The position numbers were made by a program, and so were the translations under genes. From contig BDSL01000058.1 of the NCBI GenBank assembly GCA_003116995.1, positions 434,001 through 498,000 of the forward strand: a stretch of DNA of 64,000 nucleotides, read 5' to 3'. Shown here piece after piece: positions 47,965 to 60,798 of this stretch. The notes under the pieces are model-generated. The model worked only from the letters and a program-made list of their open reading frames with translations. It was not told the DNA's origin and did no database searches. Source of the stretch: Yamagishiella unicocca. Taxonomy: Eukaryota; Chlorophyta; Chlorophyceae; Chlamydomonadales; Volvocaceae. The first letter of the stretch is position 1. Each line of letters opens with the position of its first letter.

Positions 47965-49135
47965 CCTGACCGCCGTCGAGCCAGGTGGGTTTGCTGGTTG
48001 CGTCCACTCCAATCCATATCTGCACGCGGCTGTGGTGTGGGGACGATATGATGTTTCGTAGCCGGGATTCTGGCTGCCATCGATCGGAGTGTGATTCGGC
48101 TTTGCCCCAGACAGCCGTCATTATTCAAAATCTTCTTTGGAACAATGGTGTCTGTGCCGGTGATCTCGGTCATGCATCGCGGCGCTGCCGTTTTTTGCAC
48201 AACTCGTGGGCTGACCTTGAAGGAACATGAGCGGCTGCACGACAGAAGCTGAGGCGGGAATGGGACCCCACCCGGTGCCCCACTGTGGTCGGTTGCCGTG
48301 GGCCGGCCCCGTGCAAACGAGAGCAGCTGGGGAAACGGTGCGCGGCAGCGGCCAAAGGAATTTTGGACGCAAGCGATGTGCCTCTTATTCGTGCTCAAAA
48401 CAGCGGTCGGGGACGGATCGGGTCCACGCCGCGTCACCGTTGCCGGTGCGAACAGTGCTCGTGGCGAAGGGACTGCACGGCGCGGCGGCGTCTCCTACGT
48501 CGCTACGAGAGGTGGTTGCTGTGACGAGAGATTCGTGTGGCGCTTTGGGGGGGAGGAGATGTAATAGGTGGTCTAGGTCGTGTGCACTTGCTTGAGAGGT
48601 TAGGACGCGGGTACAAGTTTTTACATTCAATTGTTTAAATTTGACAGCTGAATACCAGGAGATTTTTCCGGCTCCTGATCGTTATATTGGTGCCACTTGA
48701 TCCTCCCATTGCTCAAGGCCGACGTCTCCTGGTCCTCCCATTGGTTACTGACACCGACTCAAGGCCAATGCCACCTGATCCTCCCAGGAGTTGGCTCAGC
48801 GCCGACGCCTTCAGATTCTCCCGTCGATACTAACTGACTCCAACGCCTCCTGATCCTCCAATTGCTAATAACCGACGACGGCTCGCTCAAAGCCGCCGCC
48901 TCCCAAACCGTACAAGGAGGAGGCGGTGAGGAGAGGGGTTGGCAGCGGGATGGGAAAGGTCTTCCTTGTGTGGTCGCCGTGAGCGATGAGCTCCTCTGAA
49001 GGCGGCGAAGATCCCATCCAACCCACACGGATCACTGCCTGGCGCACGATGCATTCAATCCAAACCCGAGCCCGGCGCATGCCGCACTGCCTTGTTACCA
49101 AACCCCACCCCTCGCAACACATGGCAGATTTACGA
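47965..49135. repeat. Dispersed duplicated block, copy 2
   Basis: Same ordered matches as 31915-32620, but with about 450 bp of extra sequence (about 48310-48780) absent from copy 1. It ends in the same ACACATGGCAGATT junction and is followed by two or three relatives of the 48-bp unit at 49150-49290. Confidence 0.85.
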
Positions 49136-49298
49136 CCCGCGTATGGCATCAGCCTCCCGTAACCCCTGCCCGTCGCATGGCCCCCCTTCCCAACACATGG
49201 CAGGCGCCACAGCCCGCGCATAGTGTCCGAGACCCTCCTTCCCTTCCCAACACATGGCAGGCGCCACAGCCCGCGCATAGTGTCTGAGACCCCCTCCC

Positions 49299-49918
49299 CA
49301 CGCCCACATGGAGACCTGGGGCCGGGTCTACCGCCCGCAGGGGGCTAGCTCCAGTCCTGCGGGAATGGACACGAAGGCGGGAATACGGGGGGCGCTGCGT
49401 CCTGGCGCGCTAGCGCAATCACCCCGGAGGGCGGGGGGCGCCAGAGTCCTCGTGCTCTGAACGCAATCACCCCGCCCTCATCCACACGCCCCGGTCGAAG
49501 ACGACGCTACGAACCTGCCCGCGAGCACGCAGCCGTGCCGCCGCAGGCAAAAGCCCAGCCCCAAACGCAAAGCTCCTGAAGGGCCCTGCCTACCCCATCC
49601 CTAATCCCTAATGCAACACATGAATCCCGGCCGGCACATGACACCTCCAACCCAAGCCCTAGCCCACCGCATGCCGCGCTTCGTACCAAACCCAAGCCCG
49701 AAGCATGCCGTACGTGACCCAAAAACCGGCCCAGCACATGCCGTACATAACCTCCGAAGCCCACCCATCCCTGAGCAAGCACACTACCTTGAAAGGACTC
49801 CGCGACGGCCAAAGAAGCTCCTCTGTGGTGGGCGTCTGCTGTCCAGAAGCCGCGGCGGCTAAGCTTACGACGGCGGCAGCTGCTTGCCACCGAACCGGTG
49901 CTGGCGGAACTCCCCTGG
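49299..49918. repeat. Displaced fragment of the 1.9-kb array (D)
   Basis: Runs from the last 160 bp of one unit (CACATGGAGACCTGGGGCC) across a unit-unit junction (TGAACGCAATCACC at 49458) into the first 460 bp of the next, ending at GGAACTCCCCTGG. It was therefore copied from an existing tandem array rather than from a single unit. Confidence 0.9.
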
Positions 49919-50478
49919 GCCCCGTGACCAAAAATGCACGAGTATCTATGCCCTTTTATAACAGAACAAATTATACAAATGCTTGTCAGCATGATCAGCT
50001 CGCGCATTTCCTGGGTAGCCAACGAGACGTCCGACCATAATGCCTGCTGACTGGGCTTGTAGCCACTCATACCGTCATACTCGATCATAATCAAGTGCAT
50101 ACTTGCATTATATAGCTATCCAGGTCTTCCGCCGCCCGTGGGTGAATGCGGGGAGCCGCCGTCGGACGTCCGAGAGCATTGAGCTATACCGAGCCAAGGA
50201 GGCGCTGAGCAAATTGGCTGCCACCAGGCATTATATGGCAATATGCTCTGTGACGGGCTGTACAAAGTTTACGGGCACTCAAAGCCCCCCTTGACAAGAT
50301 TTGCAGTCCATTGCAGTACATTATCAGTTGGTGCAGACACTACGTCCAAGTGATACGCGTGCGCTAACATTAACATGGAGCTGCACACCCGCAAACCAGT
50401 ATGGAGCATCAGTAAGTAGGCCAGTCATTAGGGAACCTCTCCACAACAGCGCAACGGTTACAATAGTGTGGTCCGGAC
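49919..50478. promoter_or_regulatory. Upstream region of kinase 1
   Basis: 560 bp, AT-richer than its surroundings. TTATATAG at about 50108-50115 is a possible TATA element, some 360 bp before the start codon. A minus-strand open frame at 49930-50100 has no recognised feature. Confidence 0.35.
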
Positions 50479-53400
50479 ATGGAGGACTTCAGCGAGCTTC
50501 TCCAGGCAGAGCACATAAAAATAAAGCGCTTTCTAGGGCGAGGTGGATTTGCAGCTGTCTATTCAGGGACCTATGGCCGACCGGGGGAACCCAGGGAGGC
50601 GGTCGCCGTCAAGGTGCTGCAGCCGGCGCCGGAGACGAATGGTGCCAGGTATGAGAACACACCACACATGTATATATGTTTGCAGGGTCACGGGGATGTT
50701 TGGTGCGCCCGCTAACACTTTCGTCACCGGCCAACAGCGAGGAGGAGTACACTCGGATGTTCCTCCGCGAGGCGGCATGCACGAAACAGCAAGAACACAA
50801 GTAAGTGATGGATCCGTTGCAATGTCCACCGACCTTACGCACGTGCAGCATATGAACGTATATTTGCCAACGGCGGCCGTCGCACGTGCAGCTGCTTCGC
50901 CAATTATACAGCGTAGAGTTCATGAAGGCTCCGCTGAATTTGAGGGAATGGGCGCCGTCTTTCTTTCACGCGCGCCCATTACCAAGGCTGACAACCACGC
51001 CCTTTCGCTCGCAGGAACATCATTCGTTGCTTTGGCGTTTGTCGCATACCCCCAACCCATCCTGGGGTTCATGGTCTGAGGAAAACGGCATGGGCGATGG
51101 TTCTCGAGCTCGCCGAGGTGCGGCATGCAGGGTCGGGGAGGCAGCCCCCGCTTGAGGAGGGCGTGTGACCGTCGGAGCAGCTGACGGTAAAGCAAAGTAT
51201 AGGCCACAAACCGGATGCGCTCTGCCAATTCGCGACGCGTCGTCCCCTGCCGCCGTGTCACGCCGTGTCATGGTCATGCCGAACCTAGCCGTGTCTAGCC
51301 ACTCACAGCAATTAGCCGCCCCGCCCATGCCGGCCCACTCCACCATCACTGCCAAACCTCTGTGGGGCTTTCCTGGGCGCCCGAGTGCGCTGAAACGGTG
51401 CGACGCTTCAGCTCCCCAGTCGATGACTCCAGTCGGGCCGGACACAACACACCTCGATACCCACCGGCGCCTTGCCGTGCCGCAGCTAGCAAACCTGGTA
51501 CGCTCGAGACCTCACCCTTTTATCACTCCATTCAATACAACACTGCCAGCAAAACGGCGTTGAACAGGGAAAATCCGGTGAGCTGGCCCCCGCCATCATC
51601 CCTCTGGCAGTCCAAACGTGGGTTACCCCCCGGCGACCTGACCAGTGACCACCCCCCGGTCAAGGATCCTCAACGAAGGGGGCAACACATGGTCGGGGTT
51701 ACCCCTCTCAGAACTCCTCCTAGAGCCTTCGTTACGATAAGATTCGTTACAGGGCTTCAACGGGACGCGGTAACGAACCTACCCCGGATAACTGGGGATA
51801 CCCACGCGGCCTAAACCGTAACCCCCTCGCACGCGACTGGCAGCCCTGTCAAATGGTAACCGGTAACCGGGGGTGGTGGTAAACGAGGTATGCTTGAATA
51901 TGCTTGAACCCCCCTTCGAGGTCTGCCCTTTCGTGGGGGCAAACCACTGGTGATACGACCAATCGATCACTGCTGCGCTGGAGTTGCGATTTCCCACAGC
52001 GGCAGCAGTCCCGCGCAGTGCAGCTGACCAGCCGGCCGGCCCGCTGATGACCCCCTCACCGCCCCCAGCCGTACACCACCAAGACGCTCATCGTACAAAC
52101 CATGACGGAGAACAGGCGCGCGTACAACAATCTGCAGGCCTACGAATGGCTGACGCAGGTCAGTGCTGCGGAGAAGAGAGGGGGAGTGGCAAACGGCGCT
52201 CAGCCAGTAAGGGAGCCTTTTAGATCTGACGATATTGGGCAGAGCCTGGCCCCCGGTTTCCTCCTCGTGTCGAAGGATCGCGCCGGGGATCCGCGGGAAT
52301 GCAGGTCGTGCGGCACACGGACCTTACATGGCCCCGCCTTCCTGACCTCCCAACACCCGAACCCTTGCCTTTCCTTCCCAGATCGCCTCAGCTCTGGCCC
52401 ATCTGCACGGCAAGCAGCCGCCCGTCATCCACCGCGACATCAAGCAGGAAAACATCCTGCTGAAGCGACCCGATGCTCCAGGGGGGGCTGGCGGGGGCCG
52501 CGGGCGCCTGGCGGCCAAGCTGGCGGACCTGGGGCTGCACGTGGTGAGGGGGGTGGCGTGAAGGGGGTGAGGGGGGGGGGATGAGAGGGCGGGGTAGGCG
52601 AGGAAACTGGTTGTCTGGCGACGTGAAAGACAAAAGGGGATGCTGCTGGGGGAGGTTGCCTTACCACAGCGGTTGATGTCGTAGCGGTTGATGTCGTAAC
52701 GGTTGTAGTTCCGGAGCAAGGATGAGCGGGGTCGAACCCGACGCCTCCCACCTCCCTGTGCGTCCACGGGCCAGGTACTGAAAGACGACCGGTCGGTCAT
52801 GCTGCGCCGCAAGTCCTTGTGCGGCCAGAATCGGTCGGTCCACAGCAGGCCCATCTCGCAGCAGACCAGCGGCTTGACCGCGGGTGCCGCCAGCGAAACA
52901 CCCTTCTACGCCGTCATGATGGGCACCTTCCCCGTCGCCAGCGACCTGGGGATGACCGTCGCCGGCGACGGAAACGGAAACGGAAACGGCGATGCCAGCG
53001 TGGGCGGCGTCACCTGCATCTCGGAGCCCATAGGCGCCATCGAGTTTCCGCGTGGAGGCGGCAGGAGCAGCCGCAGCGGCAGCAACAGCGACGGCGACGA
53101 CGAGGAGGAGGGGCGGCGCAGCGACGTCGGGTACGACGCGGGCCTTGCGGTGTACGACATCCACGGCACGCTGATGGCGGACAGCGCTGCGGGCTGCACG
53201 GGGGCCTCGCCCAGCCACGTGAAGCACGCGAAGTTGGGGGTGCTGCTGCCGCCGCCTGGGCTGAGATCCAGGCGCGCTATGGACGCGAACGCGGCGGCGG
53301 CGAAGGAAAGCTCCGGAGCCGGCGGCGCTGCTGCGGGCCCCCGTATGTCCGGCGTCCTCGCTGACAGCGGCGCGTCCAACTCCGGATCCTTTGCCAGCGC

Positions 53401-56400
53401 TGCCGGCGGGTTAGCTACTGACAGGTAGGGGCCTGGCGGCCTCGCAACCCGCGCCACGCTGTTACCCGTGCGCGCGTGTATGCCGCGGAAGCTTTCATCA
53501 TCATCACCCCGCTGGCACCGGTCGCTATCACCCTTGCTTGCGCGGACGCGTGGCGTGGCATGTTTACTCCTCCCTCCCCCCACCGTCCCCGCGCGCGACC
53601 CGGTGTCCGAAGGCTATGCACCCACTACATTCCCCCAGTCGCGTTACCGGTTATGTTATTGTAATTCCCCCACCATCGCGTCTGAGCACTGCCGTGTGAT
53701 CTCCACCACCACGCATGCGCCGTGTCGCATTCCGCGGCCGATCGCCTACGCCCCGCGCGCTTCCAATATCCGCTTATCGGCCCTGTCGCTCCTGCACGAC
53801 GTGTTTTTTCTATAGTTGACGTTTTGTTGCCGTCATCGACTCCCGCTCTCCCTCCCCGCGCAAGAGAAGGCCTCTCACCCGCTCCCCTCCTCTGCCGCTC
53901 CTCCCCACCCCTCCCCTCCCCTCCGGTCCCCTCCGGTCCCCTCTGGTCCCCTCCCCTCCTCTCCCGAACCTCTACCTCGGTAGGGGAGGGCTGTACCGGG
54001 TGTCCCGTGCGCCGTCCAAGCGGGCGATGCCGCACCCGGCTTCGGAGCGTGACGCCCTCGCAGGTGCGTTTGCAGGGGAGACGCGCTCGCCTGGGGCAGC
54101 GTGGTTACGGAGCACCGTACGGCACGCGCCTCACTCGCATGGACCGAGGCCCACGGCGTTGGCCGGCCGCCACAGGAGCGGTGTCGCACGCACAAGGCGC
54201 AATGGCGTCCCTCCCCCAAATCGCAGCAATCTTGCCGTTCTAGTCCAGGAGGACCTAAGCACAACGCACCGCCAAAAACCTCCCTTGCCTCGCAACGTCG
54301 CAAGGGCCTTATGCTTGGTTCGCGGGTCCCCTCGCGGGCCGCCGCCTTGCGCAGCCATTCCCCACCCCCGCCTCCACCTCACGACGCCCTCTCCTGCACC
54401 ACCTATGCGCTGAAGGTGACGCCGGAGCGGCCGCCTCTGCTGCTTCATCCCGACCGGGGACCCGCACCGAACGTACCTTCTCCGGCCCACCGCCTCCCAC
54501 CACCAACACCGACGCCGCGTCGATGCCGGCGCGGCCTCACACGTCGCCGCCGCCCGCGTCCATGCGGGTCAGCTTCCCGCCAGGTGCCATCCCAATGGCG
54601 CCCAGCGTCACCCAGGGCGGCGCGCCCGCCGCCGGCGACGCCTTCGACTCCGCCAGCCGCCCGCAGTCGCGGCCGCCCCTGGAGCCGTCCACGCTGGTCT
54701 GGGCGGCCTCCATGGCGAGCACGTCTCGAGGCGCCGAGGCGCAGATGCTGGTCTGCGGCGAGGAGGAGGACGGCCAGGAGGCGGACGCCATGCTGGGATC
54801 CACGACGCTGCCGCCGCCGCCACTAGCGCCACCGCGGGTGTCGCACAGCGGCGGCGCGGCGGCGGCCAGCCTGGCGGCGCGGCGGGTCACGGCGCCCCCT
54901 GCGGCAGCAGCGGCGGCGGCGGGCCCTGTGGCGGCGGCGGCGCCGCGCAGCAGCAATAGCAACAGGTGAGGGCGGGCGGTGGCGGGGGACAGGTGGATGT
55001 GCGGGAATCGGTTTATGAGGCTCCGTTTGCGCGTTTGCCTGTGCTGGAATCTGCTTGCTTGCAACGCGGTGCGGCGGAGGAGGCAACCGCAGTGCTTAAC
55101 ACCTCCGTTGCCCCCGGCGCTGCCGCCGCTCCCCCACGTGGGCCTGCAGGCAGCTGCCTTCAGTGGGCTCGGACCTCCTCACGGTGGAGTCCCTGCAGGT
55201 CATGGGGCTGTCCGAGCCGGCATCCCCCCCAGCCGGCGCCGCTGTGGCCTCGTCCTCGAACCCAGTCTCGATTCCGCCGAGTTCCCGATCCAGGAAGTCC
55301 TTCAGCGCAACTGGCTACTCTACCCACGCCTCCCAGCCGCCCCCAGGCGTCCCCAATCCCATCCTGGAGGACTTTTCATTTATCGGTGGTCTGTCGGCTG
55401 CGGACGAGGCCCCGTTGGGTGGCAACGGCACATCTGCAGCGGGAGGCCAAGGCCTGGTGACGCTCAGCTCGGACGGCGGCTTGCGGGTTGGCGTACAGCG
55501 GGTGCGGTACGACAGCTCCTCCAGCCGGCCGGCCAGCACCGGCGGCTTGAGCGCGACGCCGCACGGCCAGCGGGCCTCGAGGTGGGCCGGGTCGGGGGCC
55601 AGGGCCCGGGCGTGGGTGGGTCGGGGGCCAGGGGCCGGGCGTGGGTGGGTCGGGGACCAGGGGCCGGGCGGGTCGGGGGGCCAGGGGCCGCTCGCACCCC
55701 GGCCCCCTTGCCGCGCCCCTCCTCCAAACTAAATATTAACGTTTGTCTCCCTTTTGTTTTGCCTGGTAGCTGAACTGCCCTGAGCAACCAGCTACTATGG
55801 GGCCATGAACATGTTTTGGTCTAGTAGTTGCTTTAGCGCTGTTATTCGCTTATCCATTTGCTGCTTGATGATGTGCCGCCATCCTCAGCAGGCCGGGGTC
55901 CGCAAACGTTCCTCCGCGGTCTGGTCTGTCGCCGTTCGGCTGCGCCAGCGCCGAGTCGCCGTGGAACCGAGCCCAGCGCCCTGGCCAGGCGCTGTCCACC
56001 TTCTACCCGGACGGCCAGGGCTCCCACCCGCACCGGGACCGCCGCCCCTCGCACGCCGCGTCGGCGCCCAACATGCAGGGGCTTCCCCCACCATCCCTGG
56101 AGCTCAAGGAATCCATCGGCGCCATCATCATGTGCGTCCAGACTGGGGACGGCGGCCGGAGGGGGCTCCGTGTGGGAGGGGAGAGGAGGAAAGGGAACCG
56201 CGCGTGGAGCGCCCCTCCCCTACAACTCCCATCTTCCCTCCCTCCCTCCCTCCCTCCCCAGCACTGTTAGCAAATCGATCCCGGTTGCGGCGTGTTTCCG
56301 CCCCACATGGCCCCACCTGCTGTCCCCGCCTGGAATGGCCCCCTGTATGACACCCTCAGGCGTAACCCTGCGCTGGTGCAGCCGGTGGGCATGAACTCGT

Positions 56401-57431
56401 CCGTCACGTCCGGGCTGCGACGCGTGAAGAGCCTGCTGAGCCAGTTCCAGCAGACCGAGCTGCGGCAGCTGCGCCAGTCGTCTGTGGAGTGGGTGTTCGG
56501 ACTCACAGGCCGGGCCGGTTCGTGCATGTACATGGCGCCAGGTGGGCCGAGGGGGCGAGATTGGGGGCCGCTGCTGGGCGTGGAAGGGGGGGATGCGTTT
56601 TTTTGCATCATAACTCCGCCAGCCCACACTCTGCTGGGCGCTTGCGCTGGGTGCTTGCGTTCTTACACGCACCCCATCTGCTCAACCGGCAATCCTCTCC
56701 TGCCATCGCCTGCACAGCAACTTCTGCCAACGCACACCGCCCCGCCCTTGCTCAGAGGTCTTCCGCAAGCTGCCGTACAACGAGAAGGCTGATGTGTTCA
56801 GCTTCGCCGTACTTATGTACGAGCTGCTGTCACGGGACATGCTGCTCATCAGCTACTTCAACACCTCCAAGGGCACCAAGCTGGGAGTGTACGAGCCGGA
56901 GGACTACGCTGAAAAGGTAATTGATGTTTCCGTTTTGAATGTACGGACCACATGCGGCGGGTCGGTGGTTGCTGCTTTTTGCAGGTACGGTGCGGTAGCT
57001 CAGTGTGTTCTGCTGGCGACCATATGGGTTGTGCAATCTGGCGCGCCTTGCTGGTCCCCATCCCCTCCGCGCTGCGCCTTGCCCTCTCCGCCTTGCCCTC
57101 CCCCTCCCGCCGGTACCGCCGCGGGTACGGCCCACGGCGGAAAATCGCCCACCAGCCAAGCTCGAAGTTTGTCGCAACCAGAGTAACCACCAACACCACC
57201 TTGCTGGTTTTGTCCACGCAGGTGTGCGAGGGCTTCCGCCCGCCCCGTCCTGCCTGCCTGCCGGACCGCGTGTGGGCGCTGATCGAGGCGTGCTGGCAGG
57301 ACGACCCGGTGCAGCGGCCGGCCATGGCGGAGGTGGAGGAGCGACTCAAGTTGCTGCGGGATGAGGAGGAGGCCAAGCCCTCCGACCCGGGAGGCATGCC
57401 AGCTTGCGTCGCAGGGTGCATTCTACAATAG
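50479..57431 (+). CDS. Tyrosine-kinase-like Ser/Thr protein kinase with a giant activation-segment insertion (kinase 1)
   Basis: Phosphorylates unknown protein substrates. Exons: 50479-50648, 50738-50800, 51015-51117, 52069-52158, 52382-52543, 52775-53424, one ending 54965 (start unresolved, near 54355), 55150-55581, 55889-56131, 56360-56541, 56756-56916 and 57222-57431. The first ATG begins MEDFSELLQ. Motifs in order: P-loop GRGGFAAVYSG, VAVKVL lysine, LREAACTK with the alpha-C Glu, MVLELAE hinge, HRDIKQEN catalytic loop, LADLGLHV (DLG for DFG), YMAPE, DVFSFAVLMYELL and ACWQDDPVQRPAMAEVEERL. About 690 residues of Ser/Gly/Ala-rich, poorly ordered sequence lie between DLG and APE, split over five exons. 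The lobe with DVFSFAVLMYELL and WQDDPVQRP is of TKL/MAP3K type. All catalytic residues are present, so activity is expected. The total is roughly 1,000 residues. Kinase 2 follows in the same orientation. Confidence 0.88.
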
Positions 57432-58625
57432 AAGATTCACGAAATTAGCACTGGCCGCGGTGCCTTCAGCAAAACATTGCTGCCCTTCATGCTCTGCCTT
57501 TGACAAGCACATTATACATCACTTGCGATGCTGCCATAGAGAAATGCCGGTGGACGAGCCTTCCATGCCGCGAACGTTTCTAGTTTGAGCTACTGGTAAG
57601 GTCTTTGTGATTAAAGTTACAGTTTAAACACGCGAGAACATCCTCCGTGAGCTCCGTGATCGCGAGTTACTGTAGGCGGTTCCTAGTTGCTTTTAGAGCT
57701 CGTTGCAAAATCGGGAACGGTGTGTGTATTGAGACACCTTAGCCGCTTCGGAGATGAAGCATACGGGGATCATTTTGAATCCGCCTTCCTAAGGCAGCTG
57801 ATCTTCAGTTACGAAGTTCGATTCAGTTACTGCACAGTTGGCCGCAGGTTTAGGCGCGTCGCGGGCGGGGTTTTATCCCGCCGCGGCACAGCCAGTTGCA
57901 CTCGCGCATTTTGACGGAGTCGCCCAGCTCATGAATATCCTTCTTCATCAAGTACTATACTCAATGATGTTTGCCGGTGACGGTCACAGCAGCGGTGGCC
58001 TAGCAGCGCTCACCAGGGCGCGTCGGGTGCAAAGTTGATTTCTGGGGTGGAAAGGAGCAGTAGGAGCTTGGCGAGGCTTACTGGCTGCGGCAACGGCAGT
58101 AGACCGTACGTGGCGCTGGTTTGGGTGGTGATAAGGACACGAGCGCTGTCCAGTGTGGTCGTTTAGTGGCGGGGGTGGTTGCGGAACGGCGGCCGTGGAG
58201 TCGGGAGGCCTGCATGTGTCCAGGGAGGGCGTCGTGTCTACGGGTCTGACATGCAGCTCGGCGCGTCGGGCGGAAGTGGGGCCCTTGAGCCGATGCGAAG
58301 GCTATTGCAGAATTACGGGAATAAACTTGCCTTGCGTGGGAAGTCGCTGGAAGCAGCACCCCACTGCCGAGTTGTGCATGAGGTGGTGGAGGGCACGGTG
58401 GCAGAGCATGGCAGAGCCTTTCAGGGCTTTGGTTCAGCTCGGAACACCAAAGCGGGAATGGATTGGTTGATTACATTTCAGAACTTCATCGGCGAGCCCA
58501 TCTGCTGGAGGGTCGCTGCCGTGCCCATGGGCCAGACGACTTTACGTGGCGCCGTTGGCCCCTGGTCTTTTGTGGTGGTCCGATGCCCTTAGCAATGACG
58601 TACGGCGGCTACGGTTGTTGTTGTA
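57432..58625. other. Spacer after kinase 1
   Basis: An open frame at 58179-58592 (LLQNYGNKLALRGKSLEAAP, AGMDWLITFQNFIGEPICWR) looks partly protein-like but matches no family known to me and lacks a convincing ATG or splice context. No nearby TGTAA was found for kinase 1. Confidence 0.3.
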
Positions 58626-58763
58626 CTTGTTACGGTGTTCGGCCCCTGTTTCCTTCTGCCGGCTTTCTTGCTGTCTATCCTTATTCGGCGAGGCTTGTTA
58701 CGGTGTTCGGCCCCTGTTTCCTTCTGCCGGCTTTCTTGCTGTCTATCCTTATTCGGCGAGGCT
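58626..58763. repeat. 68-bp perfect tandem duplication
   Basis: The stretch beginning CTTGTTACGGTGTTCGGCCC and ending in ATTCGGCGAGG occurs twice head to tail with no difference seen, so it is recent. Confidence 0.95.
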
Positions 58764-59377
58764 TTAGCGCCTGTGAGCTTTGCAGTGGTCTGGCCCATCG
58801 GGCCCTCAGGTTGTGCTTTCGCACTTACAGCTGTTCCGGCCTGTTTGTTGTTGTAATCCTAAAGCGCAAGAAACTGGTACATGCCCTATCGTGGATGAGT
58901 ATCGGCATATGCGTAGGGGTACCCTTCCAGTGTGTGTGCTGGCACATGCTGGCACATTTGAACCCCTGGTTTGGAGCGATTTGGAGCCATCCGACAGGAA
59001 CATCCAGGAACTCCCTGGGTGGTGTGCGGTTGTCATCGAATCGTTGCTCAAACATTGCCAAATATTCCAAATTTGTATTCCCGCCTGCAATATGTTCATT
59101 CCCGCCTACTACTGGCATCAGCCTCCTTTCGTAACCCTGGACGCTGGACCCCCACTTCGAAAAAATTCACAGGCCAACGGAATTTACCATGTACGGCTTT
59201 CAGCTCCGCCCATGACACATACTGCAGCATCTGTATACACGTGCATGTCGAAGTGGTTGAAACTGATGACTTGGGTGGGCATTGCAGGCGACGGGGCATC
59301 CAGCCCGAGTGCTGAAGAATGTGGCAATGGTGTATTGTCCGTTGCAATCCACCCTGAAATAGATGAAGGAACTGGGT

Positions 59378-59398
59378 TTCCGCTTTGCGAAAGCGGAA
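59378..59398. repeat. Perfect 9-bp hairpin in a dispersed repeat
   Basis: TTCCGCTTT-GCG-AAAGCGGAA. The flanks (CCCCAGCACAAATGCGCATGC) resemble the pair of repeats at 44.1-44.9 kb, which carry degenerate versions of the same hairpin. Confidence 0.6.
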
Positions 59399-60772
59399 CC
59401 CCCAGCACAAATGCGCATGCCCGCAGATAAACAATGGACACATCATCGGGAGGGTGCAGCAGAGGCAAAACCACATTAACTGAATCTTAATATGAGCATG
59501 CATGAAGTGCATCATAGTTCTCGGGACGGCAATTGGCACATGGACCTGTTTTTTCATTGTCCGGCCCTTGGATATGTTTATATCCCGTAGTTTGTAATCA
59601 GTATGTGTAGGTTAGCGGTGTTTTTTTAACTTGTGCAAGCGTTGCGGCACTCGCCGCGAAATGGCAAGCTCAATGTGGCTTTAATAAGAATATTCCTTGT
59701 GAAGGAATGTAAGAAATTTGACTTGGCTTCGGATTTAAGGATTGCGCCACTGTACGTCGCTGTACCCGCACCCCAAGGTGACTGAACCGCCGCTCAGTTG
59801 GGAAATCTGCTTAGTTGCTACCGCCTTGGATGCTTGAACATTGTTCGCGGTGCACTGACCGTGCTTGGTAGATGTTCGAATAGGGACCAATGTCATGTAC
59901 TCGCTTACTGTCCATGCACAACGCACGGTGGAATATGGATGCCTGCTCGCTGCACGGTGAACTTCTGGTTATTTGCGTGCATGCTTGATGCACGATTGCC
60001 CATTACGGTCGCTTACTGGCAGCATAAAGTTAGGCTATGAGGACTGACGAGGCTGGAATTTTTCGAGGCGCGGGCACCATCCATGGCTACTTTGGTGTCG
60101 AAGTTTTCATATGAATTCTTCCCTCTGGCATGTTTGTAGGAATTTCAACCGCTGCAACCAGCCGACGCTTTCCGTGCCCGTGAAAGCAGCAAAAAAGATC
60201 TTGTTATTAGGGAGGAGCACTGCAGGATAAGGATTGCCTTTTCATGCAGCTTTCGACGAGAGTGTGTTCATACGCACATGCGCTAGTGCATTCGCGAGTG
60301 TTGCCCTGACCCTGATTGGCCTCGCTTGGCCGCGTGAACTTGGTCAGTACCTCGCCTAGTACATGGAGGCAGCATCCGCATACGTTAGGAACCTATCTAT
60401 GTAAATAGTGTGCCTCCCAAAACAGTATGCCCAGACAAGCGTACGTTCCGGCGGCATTCGTGCCCGCCACCTCCACTTAAGTTCGTATCGCACACATCCA
60501 AAGAAAAAACATTTCATAAATGGTATTACAATGCGCTATGCATGAACAAATGGATAATCCTAAACTAGGATGTATGTACAAAGCGCCCGTGCAGGCCTCA
60601 TACGTGATCAGACGGTTGAATCAGCTTTTTACAACAAATATGCCTATAGTAATATGTAAGCAAGATAAGAGGTCAGGGGGGAAAGAATGGCAGAACTTTA
60701 CCGTACGGCGACACCTATCTGCGGAAATGAAATTAAGCTACCAATATTTTCCAGCTGCTACGCCAGCCTTTT

Positions 60773-60787
60773 TATATATATAAATAG
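60773..60787 (+). promoter_or_regulatory. TATA-like element just before kinase 2
   Basis: TATATATATAAATAG ends 11 bp before the kinase 2 ATG (60799). If used as a TATA box, transcription would start near or after that ATG, so either it is not used or another upstream exon or start applies. Confidence 0.35.
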
Positions 60788-60798
60788 AGGGGGGTGAA

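Larger units (their letters stand above)
58764..60798. other. Spacer upstream of kinase 2
   Basis: An open frame of 216 codons lies at 58780-59430 (plus; starts at a non-ATG codon), with no recognised domain. TGTAA occurs at 58852 and 59594. From 59500 to 60798 the sequence is AT-richer and shows no gene. Confidence 0.3.

Noticed and set aside
56265..56360. Apparent frameshift in kinase 1 between two frames
   Set aside because: The acceptor at CCCTCAG (exon from 56360) joins AT to G and restores the frame without any frameshift.
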